From positions 1 through 48,945 of the forward strand of contig JAFSAM010000060.1 in NCBI GenBank assembly GCA_017441005.1: DNA of 48,945 nt. Reading direction: 5' to 3'. Position numbers and translations under genes: made by a program. The notes beneath the pieces are model-generated. The model saw only the letters and a list, made by a program, of their open reading frames with translations. It was not told the origin of the DNA and did not search any database. Below, in pieces: positions 16,479 through 24,239 of this stretch (positions within the stretch are counted from its first letter, which is position 1; each line of letters starts with the position of its first letter). This DNA is from Clostridia bacterium (GTDB lineage: Bacteria; Bacillota; Clostridia; Oscillospirales; CAG-272).

Positions 16479-17364
16479 TCAAATCAAATGGGGGCATTTC
16501 TATGTTCAAAGCCCTTGGTATTACCGTTATTTCTACACTTTCTCCGTCAAAAATCTCTCCGTCGATTCCATATCTTTTTATGTTTTTAACGGTCATCTTT
16601 TTGCACTTGAAATAGCTGATCTCACTCTTGAATTTTTCTCGCGGTTCGCACCTTTCGACGTCTACGTGCGTACCCGATCTGTAAGCACCGACAAGTTTCA
16701 AAAAGGTAAATCTGCCCATCTTTTTTACGACCAAAGCATCAAAGCTTCCGTCGTCCAACACTGCCGCGGGAGCAAACTTGAAGCCTCCGCCGCAATACTT
16801 GCCGTTGCCCACCGCAGTAAGTAAAAACTCTCCGTCGAAGTTATGTATTTTACCGTTTTTTTCGGTAATTTCTATCTGCATTTTGCTTCCGAGTTTACGG
16901 AACAATACTTTTATAACACCGACAATATAACCCATACTGCCCGATGTCAGTCTATGCCTTTTTAGTTTATCGGTCTCAACGACAACGTCGCAGTCAAAGC
17001 CGATATTTACGGAGTTTATACCGTATCGGTCATTTATCTTCAAAACGTCGACTTTTCCGTTAAATTTTTCGGTATCCGAGAAATTGCGCGCATAATCGTT
17101 ACCGGAGCCCTTGGGTACGACTGAAAGAACGCATTTTTCAATAGCCTCATTTCCGGCAGTCATAATTCCGTTGACTGCCTCGTTTACGGTTCCGTCGCCA
17201 CCGTATACCGTAAAATGTACAGAAGGGTCTTCCGATGCAGTCCTTCTTATAAAATTCTCCATATCGCGAGGCCCCTTTGTCTCGTACACCTCGACGTTTT
17301 CGGGTACTTTATAATTAGCTTTTGCCATTCCTGCCGCAGGGTTAAGAATATGTATATTCCTCAT
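16453..17364 (-). CDS. diacylglycerol kinase / YegS-type lipid kinase
   Basis: 303 residues of the DAGK catalytic family, which phosphorylates diacylglycerol or related lipids with ATP on the inner membrane face. The nucleotide motif GGDGT lies at 55-59, followed by VPKGSGNDYARN and LTAVGNGKYCGGGFKFAPAA with DDGSFDALVV, all typical of DgkB/YegS proteins. Residues 1-15 (MRNIHILNPAAGMAK) match the usual N-terminal NPxAG block. The ribosome site is GAGG. Its promoter (17421-17449) overlaps the 3' end of trmO. The exact lipid is not known. Confidence 0.87.
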   Translation of the reverse strand: MRNIHILNPAAGMAKANYKVPENVEVYETKGPRDMENFIRRTASEDPSVHFTVYGGDGTVNEAVNGIMTAGNEAIEKCVLSVVPKGSGNDYARNFSDTEKFNGKVDVLKINDRYGINSVNIGFDCDVVVETDKLKRHRLTSGSMGYIVGVIKVLFRKLGSKMQIEITEKNGKIHNFDGEFLLTAVGNGKYCGGGFKFAPAAVLDDGSFDALVVKKMGRFTFLKLVGAYRSGTHVDVERCEPREKFKSEISYFKCKKMTVKNIKRYGIDGEIFDGESVEITVIPRALNIEMPPFDLTKTANKKK

Positions 17365-17420
17365 ACTTCTACCTCTGTAGTCACAAAAAAGTCATATAAA
17401 TGCAAAACAAAATACGTTTT

Positions 17421-17449
17421 ATTTTATCATCTTTTCAGAAAAAAATCAA
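17421..17449 (-). promoter_or_regulatory. sigma-A promoter of the lipid kinase gene
   Basis: TTGATT (17444-17449) and TAAAAT (17421-17426), 17-bp spacer on the minus strand. The -35 box overlaps the stop codon of trmO. Confidence 0.6.
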
Positions 17450-18150
17450 CACTTTTCGTGAATTTCAGTCACATCAGTTACGGTAAGCACACCATCCTCT
17501 ACCTTAAAGGATACCTCGACATTGGCAAATGCCATTTTGTATACCCTTTCTCCATCATCCTTGTAAGACGGTCTCGGGTCGTCCCCAAGGCACTCGATCA
17601 ATGCTTCCCTTTTTACTTCAGGGATCAAAGTCAGAAACGACTCGTCTATTTCAACCTTCAGCTTATATCCTGCCTGCATATCGGCGTATCCGCCTTTTGC
17701 ATCCGGCTTTGAATCGGCATACGGCAAATAAGGCTTGATATCATATATAGGCGTGTTGTCCAAAAGATCTGCTCCGCCGACGATCAGCACGTCTCCGTCT
17801 TCTGTACCGTACTCAACCTTTACAAGCTCAACACAGGACAGACCCATACTGTTCGGTCTGAAGGGGGAACGACTCGCAAAAACTCCAACCCTTTTGTTTC
17901 CACCGAGACGAGGGGGTCTTACTGTAGGAGTCCAGCCCTCTCTGTGGGCAAGTGAGAAATCGAATATCAGCCATAAATGCGAAAAGCTTTCTATCTCGCG
18001 CAATGACTCTCTCGAGCGGTATTCGGGCAAAAACACGATCCTTCCGCGCAGAGAGCTTACCCTCCCGCTCTGCCTTGGGATACCGAATTTCTGTGAAAAA
18101 TCGGTTTTTATATACGCTATCGGTCTTATCTCTCTGGGTTCAAAATCCAT
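17446..18150 (-). CDS. trmO: tRNA (N6-threonylcarbamoyladenosine37-N6)-methyltransferase
   Basis: SAM-dependent methylation of t6A37 to m6t6A37 in tRNA-Thr. 234 residues with the TsaA/TrmO beta-barrel blocks: IRPIAYIKTDFSQKFGIPRQ, FSHLWLIFDF, TVRPPRLGGNKRVGVFASRSPFRPNSMGLS, and DLLDNTPIYDIKPYLPYAD. The C-terminal helical part resembles the E. coli YaeB extension. AGGA lies 6 nt before the ATG. Monocistronic. A second t6A37-tailoring enzyme (mtaB) lies 5 kb away. Confidence 0.93.
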   Translation of the reverse strand: MDFEPREIRPIAYIKTDFSQKFGIPRQSGRVSSLRGRIVFLPEYRSRESLREIESFSHLWLIFDFSLAHREGWTPTVRPPRLGGNKRVGVFASRSPFRPNSMGLSCVELVKVEYGTEDGDVLIVGGADLLDNTPIYDIKPYLPYADSKPDAKGGYADMQAGYKLKVEIDESFLTLIPEVKREALIECLGDDPRPSYKDDGERVYKMAFANVEVSFKVEDGVLTVTDVTEIHEKC

Positions 18151-18195
18151 TTTGATTCCTCATACTATTGTATTATTCTAACTAATTCTCTTTGT

Positions 18196-18224
18196 ATATT
18201 AACATATTTTGCTCTCATTTGCAA
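18196..18224 (-). promoter_or_regulatory. sigma-A promoter of trmO
   Basis: TTGCAA (18219-18224) and TAATAT (18196-18201), 17-bp spacer on the minus strand. Confidence 0.6.
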
Positions 18225-18249
18225 CAATCAATATTCAACATGCCCAATC

Positions 18250-18266
18250 GACATTCACAAGATGTC
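18250..18266. promoter_or_regulatory. short dyad upstream of the XRE gene (possible operator)
   Basis: GACAT-N7-ATGTC inverted repeat. It lies upstream of a TATAAT (18288-18293) that may serve the XRE gene at 18337. An operator for that regulator is a guess; the arms are only 5 bp. Confidence 0.25.
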
Positions 18267-18336
18267 ATAATAACCTCCAAGGTAACATATAATAAAACCA
18301 AATTGACACACTGTAAATGTTAACAAGGGGAATTAT

Positions 18337-18576
18337 ATGTTTATAAACAAGCATCAAGGAAAGAATAACCTCTGCGGAACAAAGGTTGCATTCTACCGCA
18401 AGCAGCTAAAAATATCACAGAGAGAGCTTGCAAGCAGACTTCAGCTCAGCGGACTCGATATCGATAAAAATGCAATTCAGCGAATCGAAGCAGGACTTCG
18501 CTTTGTCACCGACATTGAGATCGTACATCTTCAAAAGGTACTCGGCGTATCATTTGCGGATCTGCTCGAAATCTGA
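18337..18576 (+). CDS. small XRE-family helix-turn-helix regulator
   Basis: 79 residues, essentially one HTH domain: VAFYRKQLKISQRELASRLQ is the first helix and turn, and IDKNAIQRIEAGLRFVTDIEI the recognition region. There is no sensor domain, so any signal would act on DNA binding directly or through a partner. AAGGGG is the ribosome site, 9 nt before the ATG. Monocistronic and ended by a strong terminator. The target is unknown; it is divergent from trmO and convergent with the lipoprotein operon. Confidence 0.88.
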   Translation: MFINKHQGKNNLCGTKVAFYRKQLKISQRELASRLQLSGLDIDKNAIQRIEAGLRFVTDIEIVHLQKVLGVSFADLLEI

Positions 18577-18584
18577 CACTTATC

Positions 18585-18615
18585 AAAAAACGGACGATTT
18601 GATCGTCCGTTTTTT
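18585..18615. terminator. bidirectional terminator
   Basis: AAAAAA-CGGACGAT-TTG-ATCGTCCG-TTTTTT: a perfect 14-bp stem between the XRE gene and the convergent four-gene operon. Confidence 0.92.
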
Positions 18616-20023
18616 ATTGCAATGATTCGGGGGCAAATTCAACAAGATCCGACATTTTCGGATAATATCTGCCTATATTGACTCCGCGGGTACCCGTTCC
18701 GTCCTTCGTTCTTTTTTGAACGTTCATACCGAAAAAGACAAATCCGCGCCCCTCTCCCCTACTCGTCTCAAACGTCGGGTCGCAGTAGTAATTCAGTCCG
18801 TCAATCGTAACGAATGACCAAGCGTGTGCCTCCCCGTTTACCATAAGTCCTGAAACCTGACTGTTTGCCACTTCTACCTGAGTCAACAGTTGCAAATACG
18901 CATTTGCAAACGTGATGCACACTCCCCTGTTTTGGGTAAAAGCATAGTACGGATTATTCATATCAAGTCTTTCCAATGCGTCGTAATCGTACTTAACCGC
19001 CGGGCATAAAGCATGATATGCAGACTTTGCTCTGTCTTTTTCGCCTGCCTCGGGATCAATCCCCGACAGAAATCCGTCCATTTTTTCGAACATATCTTCT
19101 ATGAGAGCATCGTGCTCCTCGCGGCTTTTTTTATAGCGAATATTTATTCTTTTCTCATAAGGGTCGTAGTCGGTTATAAAATCATATATTCCATCGGCTT
19201 CAAACACAGCCCCCTCGAAGAAAAGAACGGTCGACAGTATTTTTGCATACTCAATATCGGGACATTCGCAAGCCCCCTCGTAATTTATATATGCATCGAT
19301 AAAATCAACGTAAAATGCGGCAAATCCCCCGCCAAGCTCTGTCAAAGCTTCGTTTGACAGCTTATACGGGTTATATTTATACTTCCCGTCCTCGATTACT
19401 GTTTTCATTTTTTCAGGAATAATGACCGTTTCACCATCGGGGGCTATCCTTTCGGGCTTTTTTACATCGGGGTCATTATGACTCATTTTGGTGTTCCTGC
19501 CCATACGGATAGAGTAGACGGATAGATTTACTCCGTCATAGCCATTATATGACAACACGCCCTCGACGGTCACAGTAGCGCCGAGATAAACGCTTTTGTC
19601 TATTCCGTCGACCGAGCTTTCGGGCATACCGATTTTTGTAAGCTGTGTAAACTCGCGTTCATTTTCATTATCTTGCAAAACTATATGTAGCGGCGAATCG
19701 AGCGACAAAGTCCAGCCTAAAGAATCACGTACAACCTTTCCTACGATGACCACCCCGCCCGAGGTCGTTATTATCTCGGGATAATCGGGCTCTGTCCACA
19801 CGTTCTCCTGTTCGGTAAACGCTTCGGTTACTTCGGGAATAACTGTCTCGTGGGGTGTTTCGGGAGAAGATTCATCTGCTTCCTCTGTAGCCCTTTCGGT
19901 ATCCTCGGCAGATTCTACGGTAATTTCAGCAGATTCGCACTCGTTTGTATTTTTATTTTCTTCACCGCAAGCTATCAGCAGTAATGCCGACAGCATAATT
20001 GCAATATATAATAATTTTTTCAT
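18614..20023 (-). CDS. lipoprotein with transglutaminase-like domain
   Basis: 469 residues. The lipobox LLIACG gives a surface lipoprotein. An acidic Glu/Thr/Ser linker (about 20-80) is followed by a beta-barrel-like segment (IVGKVVRDSLGWTLSLDSPLH through VTVEGVLSYNGYDGVNLSVYSIRM, about 92-175), then a C-terminal transglutaminase core. The papain-like triad is complete: Cys369 in GVCITFANAY, His400 in EAHAWSFV and Asp415 in YYCDPTF. Such domains act as proteases, cross-linkers or peptide hydrolases at the cell surface; the substrate is unknown. Last gene of an operon, 14 nt after the oxidoreductase. No strong ribosome site is visible, so it may depend on coupling. Confidence 0.82.
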   Translation of the reverse strand: MKKLLYIAIMLSALLLIACGEENKNTNECESAEITVESAEDTERATEEADESSPETPHETVIPEVTEAFTEQENVWTEPDYPEIITTSGGVVIVGKVVRDSLGWTLSLDSPLHIVLQDNENEREFTQLTKIGMPESSVDGIDKSVYLGATVTVEGVLSYNGYDGVNLSVYSIRMGRNTKMSHNDPDVKKPERIAPDGETVIIPEKMKTVIEDGKYKYNPYKLSNEALTELGGGFAAFYVDFIDAYINYEGACECPDIEYAKILSTVLFFEGAVFEADGIYDFITDYDPYEKRINIRYKKSREEHDALIEDMFEKMDGFLSGIDPEAGEKDRAKSAYHALCPAVKYDYDALERLDMNNPYYAFTQNRGVCITFANAYLQLLTQVEVANSQVSGLMVNGEAHAWSFVTIDGLNYYCDPTFETSRGEGRGFVFFGMNVQKRTKDGTGTRGVNIGRYYPKMSDLVEFAPESLQ

Positions 20024-20037
20024 ACTTTTTTAGTTTC

Positions 20038-21006
20038 TTATTCAAATGATAATCCGATATGTTTTCTGACTCGGTCCATTTGCTCCAATACTCTGACGGT
20101 ACTGTCAAGCGGAACAAGCAAGCTTTCATTGCAATTCTCAGCAATGCATCTGCAAGCCTCGGTTATCTCGAATTCAAAACCGTTTTCTCCATAAGGAAAT
20201 TCTTTTGTCAAAACCTTGCCGTCTTTATATCTTATCTCATATCTGTCAGCCTTATAAAAGTTTGGAACATAAATATATCCATTTGTGCCGTAAACGTATG
20301 CACTGTACGGCTTTTCGGCCTTTATTGCCGAAGAGAGTGTCGCTATTGCACCGTTCTTATACTTAAAATTCATTACTGTATGATAATCAACCCCGTCAAC
20401 AATGTCGGACACGGCACTGCATTCGACAGGCTCTCCCAAAACAAGGCTTGCAAAATGGATACAGTATACACCGACATCAAGCAACGATCCGCCCGCCATT
20501 TTCTTTTCAAAAAGCTTTGGGTCTTCTGATTTCTCGATATCATAGCAAAAGTCGGCAGATAATGCCCTGATCTCGCCAATGGCTCCGTCATTAATATCAT
20601 CAAGCAATGCTCTGACAGACGGCAGACAAGCCGTCCACATAGCCTCCATCAAAAAAACGCCATGCTTTCTTGCTGTTTCGGAAAGGTCCTTTGCGAGGTC
20701 GGAATTTATACACATCGGCTTTTCGCAAAGCACGTGTTTTTTTGACTCTAAAAACATTTTGGCTACGGGATAGTGCTGTGTATGTACGGTTGAAACATAT
20801 ACGGCATCGATATTATCCGACGCCGCCATTTTTTCATAGGTCTCAAACACTGTCGGTATTGCGTATTCCTTTGCAAATTCGTTTGCTCTTTCGCAGTCAC
20901 GCGATGCCACACCGACAAGAACTGCACAGTCTGTATTTTTTATCGCCTCGGCAAACTTATGGGCGATCACACCCGGACCGACGATTCCCCACCTTATTTT
21001 TTTCAT
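20038..21006 (-). CDS. Gfo/Idh/MocA-family oxidoreductase
   Basis: 322 residues; NAD(P)-dependent sugar or polyol dehydrogenase family, cytoplasmic. The Rossmann motif WGIVGPGVIAHKFA is at 6-19, the family EKP motif in HVLCEKPMCINSD (about 90-100), and the catalytic-region block GGSLLDVGVYCIH (about 170-182). The trans-1,2-dihydrobenzene-1,2-diol dehydrogenase-like subgroup is the closest pattern, but the substrate cannot be assigned. Its GGAG ribosome site overlaps the stop of the alkaline phosphatase gene, with a gap of only 6 nt. Confidence 0.88.
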   Translation of the reverse strand: MKKIRWGIVGPGVIAHKFAEAIKNTDCAVLVGVASRDCERANEFAKEYAIPTVFETYEKMAASDNIDAVYVSTVHTQHYPVAKMFLESKKHVLCEKPMCINSDLAKDLSETARKHGVFLMEAMWTACLPSVRALLDDINDGAIGEIRALSADFCYDIEKSEDPKLFEKKMAGGSLLDVGVYCIHFASLVLGEPVECSAVSDIVDGVDYHTVMNFKYKNGAIATLSSAIKAEKPYSAYVYGTNGYIYVPNFYKADRYEIRYKDGKVLTKEFPYGENGFEFEITEACRCIAENCNESLLVPLDSTVRVLEQMDRVRKHIGLSFE

Positions 21007-21012
21007 ATATGC

Positions 21013-22242
21013 TTACTCCGTCTCGGCAGTTTTTTCGGTAAGTGCATTTTTTATAAACGTTGCAATCTCGGTATTGTCTACAGTTTTGTCTGAGAAATAC
21101 TCACTTCCCTTACCGACGGCAAATACTCTTACCTCTGCCGCAGTATGGGTGGTTGCCGTAAACACCGACGCATCGGGCTCCTTGCCCTCCTCGGGCAATG
21201 AAACTCCGCCGGTCTCATGATCTGACGTAATGATCAGCAGAGTGTCCGGGTGGCTTTGCATAAATGCCAACACCGCTTCGACCGTCTTATCGAGATTCAA
21301 CACCCCGGACTTCTTGCCATCTATCGTATTTGAATGGCCGAAAACATCAGTTCCGCAACCTTCGATCATCAAGAAAAATCCGTTTTCGTTTTCAAGCAAG
21401 GAGAGTGCCGTCTTTGCAGATATCGCCAAATGCTCGGACACACCTGTCGTGCAGCCTCCGTTGAAGCCCGCAAAATATTTCCCGTTTGCGGTACTGTCGG
21501 TCGAAACGGTTTCAAAATCAGCAAGACTCTGTGCTATAGCGTATTTCTCGTTCAAAGCTGTCTTTCCCTCTTCGGTAAGATTATTGAAATAATTATCGTA
21601 TGAAGAACCGATCATTACCTCGGGAGCAAAATTGAGCATACCCATAGCTAATTCGCCGTAATTATATCTGCTTATATTGTGGGTAACGAACGAAGCGGGA
21701 GTAGCGCCGAAAAGCTCATCGTCGGTCACAATGCCGATCTTTTTATTTGACTTTCTTGCAAACTCTGCCAAAACCTCAAGGTCTGTGCCGTCAGCCGCCT
21801 TACCTATATATCCCAAATTGGTCTTTGTTCCCGTTGAAAGAGCCGTGCCCGATGCCGCAGAATCGGTAACCGCATTGTCAAGTGCCCCAGTCGTAACAAG
21901 ACCTTTGTTTGTGATCTTATTCATAACAAGACCGAAATCGTATAAGCCATCGGAATACTTTTCGGCAATCACAAGATCGTTTATACCCATACCGTCGCCG
22001 ATTATGAGAATAACATTTTTAGGCTCTGTATACTCTGCCGATATAATACCGGTAATATATTCCTCGACAGTAGGCTCGGGAACAGAGGGAGTCGGAACGT
22101 CTGTCTGCTGTGTTTCGCTTTCGGGCGGGGCATCCGTCATCCACTCAGGCTCAGAAAAGCCATAGTCACCCTCGGGCTTACACGCACACAACGATAAAGC
22201 CAATAATAATGCAAGTAATAAAGCAGTTAGTCTCTTCATCAT
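21013..22242 (-). CDS. alkaline phosphatase, lipoprotein
   Basis: 409 residues. The signal peptide ends LSLCAC, predicting lipidation at Cys21 and display outside the membrane. The PhoA-type active site is complete: metal site IGDGMG (81-86), nucleophile Ser128 in VTDSAASGTALSTG, TSDHETGG, and the final His in TATTHTAAEVRVFAVG. MIEGCGTDVFGHSN is the metal-binding Glu/Asp/His block. It releases phosphate from organic monoesters. GAGG lies 7 nt before the first ATG. Second gene of a four-gene operon that starts with a small lipoprotein. No Pho box was recognised. Confidence 0.93.
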   Translation of the reverse strand: MMKRLTALLLALLLALSLCACKPEGDYGFSEPEWMTDAPPESETQQTDVPTPSVPEPTVEEYITGIISAEYTEPKNVILIIGDGMGINDLVIAEKYSDGLYDFGLVMNKITNKGLVTTGALDNAVTDSAASGTALSTGTKTNLGYIGKAADGTDLEVLAEFARKSNKKIGIVTDDELFGATPASFVTHNISRYNYGELAMGMLNFAPEVMIGSSYDNYFNNLTEEGKTALNEKYAIAQSLADFETVSTDSTANGKYFAGFNGGCTTGVSEHLAISAKTALSLLENENGFFLMIEGCGTDVFGHSNTIDGKKSGVLNLDKTVEAVLAFMQSHPDTLLIITSDHETGGVSLPEEGKEPDASVFTATTHTAAEVRVFAVGKGSEYFSDKTVDNTEIATFIKNALTEKTAETE

Positions 22243-22276
22243 TTTCTTTCCTCAATTTTCAAAAAATTGACCTGAT

Positions 22277-22906
22277 TTAATTCGCTTCTGTCTGTTCGCT
22301 GTAAATAAAATCGGACATCTTACCGTATGGAGTTATATCGTGTACATTTTCGACAGCAACTTCAAGAAGACCGTTTTTAAGACTCAAGCGCGGGCTGTAT
22401 TCAACGGTCTTGCCGTCCTTTTCTGCTACAACGATAAAATCGGGAATTATATCGCTAACATTACCGTTAAGGAAAAAGGGTTCGCCATCCGATTTCAAAA
22501 GCTCGTTGCCCTTTAACAATTCACCCTCTTCACTTATCTTGCATTCGTATACGGTTACCGATACTCCCTCCAAAGGAAGAACAACGTAAAGCTCATATCC
22601 GAATTCAACTCTGCAGATTTTAGACGTATCTACATTTTCAAGAAAAATCATCTGATCCCAATAATCCTGAACGTTCAAAAATTCAATTAATTCTCCGGCG
22701 GTATGATCGAAGCTTCCGAGATAAGCAACACCGATGAGAGCATCCTTTCCGGCTATTTCCTCTCTGTATGACTCTATACTGTAAGCCGCGGGTGGTGCTT
22801 CTTCCGTTGTTTCTTCTTCCTCTTCGTTATCCTTTTTTGTGTTTCCGCAAGCAGTCATTGATATGACCAGAACAAGTGCCATCAACATTACAAATAATCT
22901 TTTCAT
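22277..22906 (-). CDS. lipoprotein of unknown function
   Basis: 209 residues: signal peptide and lipobox MTACG, a Glu/Thr-rich linker, then a globular region with no motif I recognise (IESYREEIAGKDALIGVAYLGSF and later beta-rich parts). First gene of the operon with alkaline phosphatase (34-nt gap). Strong GGGAGAG ribosome site and a consensus promoter at 22965-22993. Confidence 0.7.
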   Translation of the reverse strand: MKRLFVMLMALVLVISMTACGNTKKDNEEEEETTEEAPPAAYSIESYREEIAGKDALIGVAYLGSFDHTAGELIEFLNVQDYWDQMIFLENVDTSKICRVEFGYELYVVLPLEGVSVTVYECKISEEGELLKGNELLKSDGEPFFLNGNVSDIIPDFIVVAEKDGKTVEYSPRLSLKNGLLEVAVENVHDITPYGKMSDFIYSEQTEAN

Positions 22907-22964
22907 TATATTCTCTCCCGTTTATTATTATAATATCCGTCATATATACAAGATAGACACATTG

Positions 22965-22993
22965 ATTATACCATACTGTCAATTCTTTTTCAA
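22965..22993 (-). promoter_or_regulatory. sigma-A promoter of the lipoprotein / alkaline phosphatase operon
   Basis: TTGAAA (22988-22993) and TATAAT (22965-22970), 17-bp spacer on the minus strand. Confidence 0.75.
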
Positions 22994-23005
22994 CACAAAT
23001 ATGTT

Positions 23006-23037
23006 AAAAAAAAAGCACCCCTCTCAACGAAGGGTGC
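23006..23037 (-). terminator. terminator of the gene at 23057-24112
   Basis: Minus strand: GCACCC (23032-23037), an 11-nt loop region, GGGTGC (23015-23020), then a run of nine T. Confidence 0.85.
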
Positions 23038-23056
23038 CAAAAATATGCTTTATCGC

Positions 23057-24112
23057 TTATTTCATATATTTTTTGCGGTTTTCTTCGAGTATCCTGTCTC
23101 TTTCGATCGCACGAACTCGCTTCATAGCTTCAACAGTCATATCCCATACTCTTGCAGGGTTCTTTGCCGCATAGTTATTGGATTCGCTTCCCATATAGCC
23201 CCAAGCAAGAAGTGTTCTTGCGCCTGCGTCATAAGCTGCGTGGGTAGCCTGAATTATCTCTTCCTCTCTGCCACGGGGAGTCTTATACGTCTGGATCCAG
23301 ATATTGTGATCCTTTTTGAACTGCTCACAAACCTCGAGCGTTCTCTTGGTTCCTCTGTACACAAAATCATAAGGATCGGCATCCTTGTAATTGAGCCAGT
23401 AGGGGTCAGAGCCGATATTGTCAAGCGTGGGAATGCTGCAAAGCTTGTCGATTGTGTTAAGATCCATACCGGTATGGGGACGGAGCATTACACAGATAAC
23501 GTTTTTGATTCCGAGGGATGCGCTGTATGAGGTCACGTCCTTGTAATAATCAACGATCGTATCCGTTCTGAAATTTTCCACATCCTCATCTGCGAACAAG
23601 GGCATTTCTTTTCCGTACTTTTCTTCAAAAAGCTTCTTACATCTTGGGCAGCAACAGCCGTAGTATCTGTCCTCGGATTCGGGAGATACCTTTTTCTTGG
23701 GAATATGAGGCTCGTCCCAAATGATCGTCTTGCCGCCGAGCTCTGCTACGGTATCGATCCAGTCCTTTATGAACTTACGGAAGTCGGGGCTGTTAAGGCA
23801 AGCATAAGTGGGCATCATATCGCCGTTACTGAAATACATGTGTGAATCGGGATAGTAAGCCAGGAAATGAGACTTGTCTCCGGGAGGGCCTCCGAGTCCC
23901 CACGGGTCAACCCATACCTCCATTCCCGCATCCTCTGTGATTGCGAAAATGTCCTTCATTCTGTCCTTGTGTCTGTCCCAGTCTGTGTGGGAAAGCATAT
24001 GAACTACAATGTCCATATCAGCCTTTGCGATCTCGCGCATATCGTCTCTTACATGAGACGGCATACGGTTTCCGTGGTATGCAACACCTGTCAACAACGA
24101 TCTTTTTGCCAT
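23057..24112 (-). CDS. conserved TIM-barrel-like protein, possible glycoside hydrolase
   Basis: 351 residues, no signal peptide. Segments such as MEVWVDPWGLGG, KTIIWDEPHIPKKK (an Asp-Glu pair at a strand end, as in retaining glycosidases) and ARTLLAWGYMGSESN look like successive strands of a (beta/alpha)8 barrel. A CCCPRC cluster around residues 145-150 may bind a metal. I recall similar hypothetical proteins in other bacteria but no established function. The start is ATG 24110-24112: GAGG is 9 nt upstream, while the GTG five codons earlier is part of that ribosome site. Monocistronic, with promoter and terminator seen. Confidence 0.6.
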   Translation of the reverse strand: MAKRSLLTGVAYHGNRMPSHVRDDMREIAKADMDIVVHMLSHTDWDRHKDRMKDIFAITEDAGMEVWVDPWGLGGPPGDKSHFLAYYPDSHMYFSNGDMMPTYACLNSPDFRKFIKDWIDTVAELGGKTIIWDEPHIPKKKVSPESEDRYYGCCCPRCKKLFEEKYGKEMPLFADEDVENFRTDTIVDYYKDVTSYSASLGIKNVICVMLRPHTGMDLNTIDKLCSIPTLDNIGSDPYWLNYKDADPYDFVYRGTKRTLEVCEQFKKDHNIWIQTYKTPRGREEEIIQATHAAYDAGARTLLAWGYMGSESNNYAAKNPARVWDMTVEAMKRVRAIERDRILEENRKKYMK

Positions 24113-24145
24113 TTGTTTGTACCTCACTTTTTTCTGTAATAGAAT

Positions 24146-24173
24146 AAATCGGCCGAAGTCCCTCGACCGATTT
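24146..24173 (-). other. 5'-leader hairpin at the transcription start
   Basis: Minus strand AAATCGGTCGA-GGGACT-TCGGCCGATTT: an 11-bp stem including one G-T pair. It starts 1-2 nt after the -10 box of the promoter at 24175-24203, so the mRNA of the 23057-24112 gene would begin with it. It could stabilise the 5' end or end upstream transcription weakly; the following ATTCTATTAC is a poor U-tract. Confidence 0.5.
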
Positions 24174-24174
24174 C

Positions 24175-24203
24175 ATCCTATCATATTCAAAAAGTATTGT
24201 CAA
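24175..24203 (-). promoter_or_regulatory. sigma-A promoter of the TIM-barrel-like gene
   Basis: TTGACA (24198-24203) and TAGGAT (24175-24180), 17-bp spacer on the minus strand. Confidence 0.65.
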
Positions 24204-24239
24204 TAAATAAATGGCATTTTTTCACTTTGTTTTATTCTA

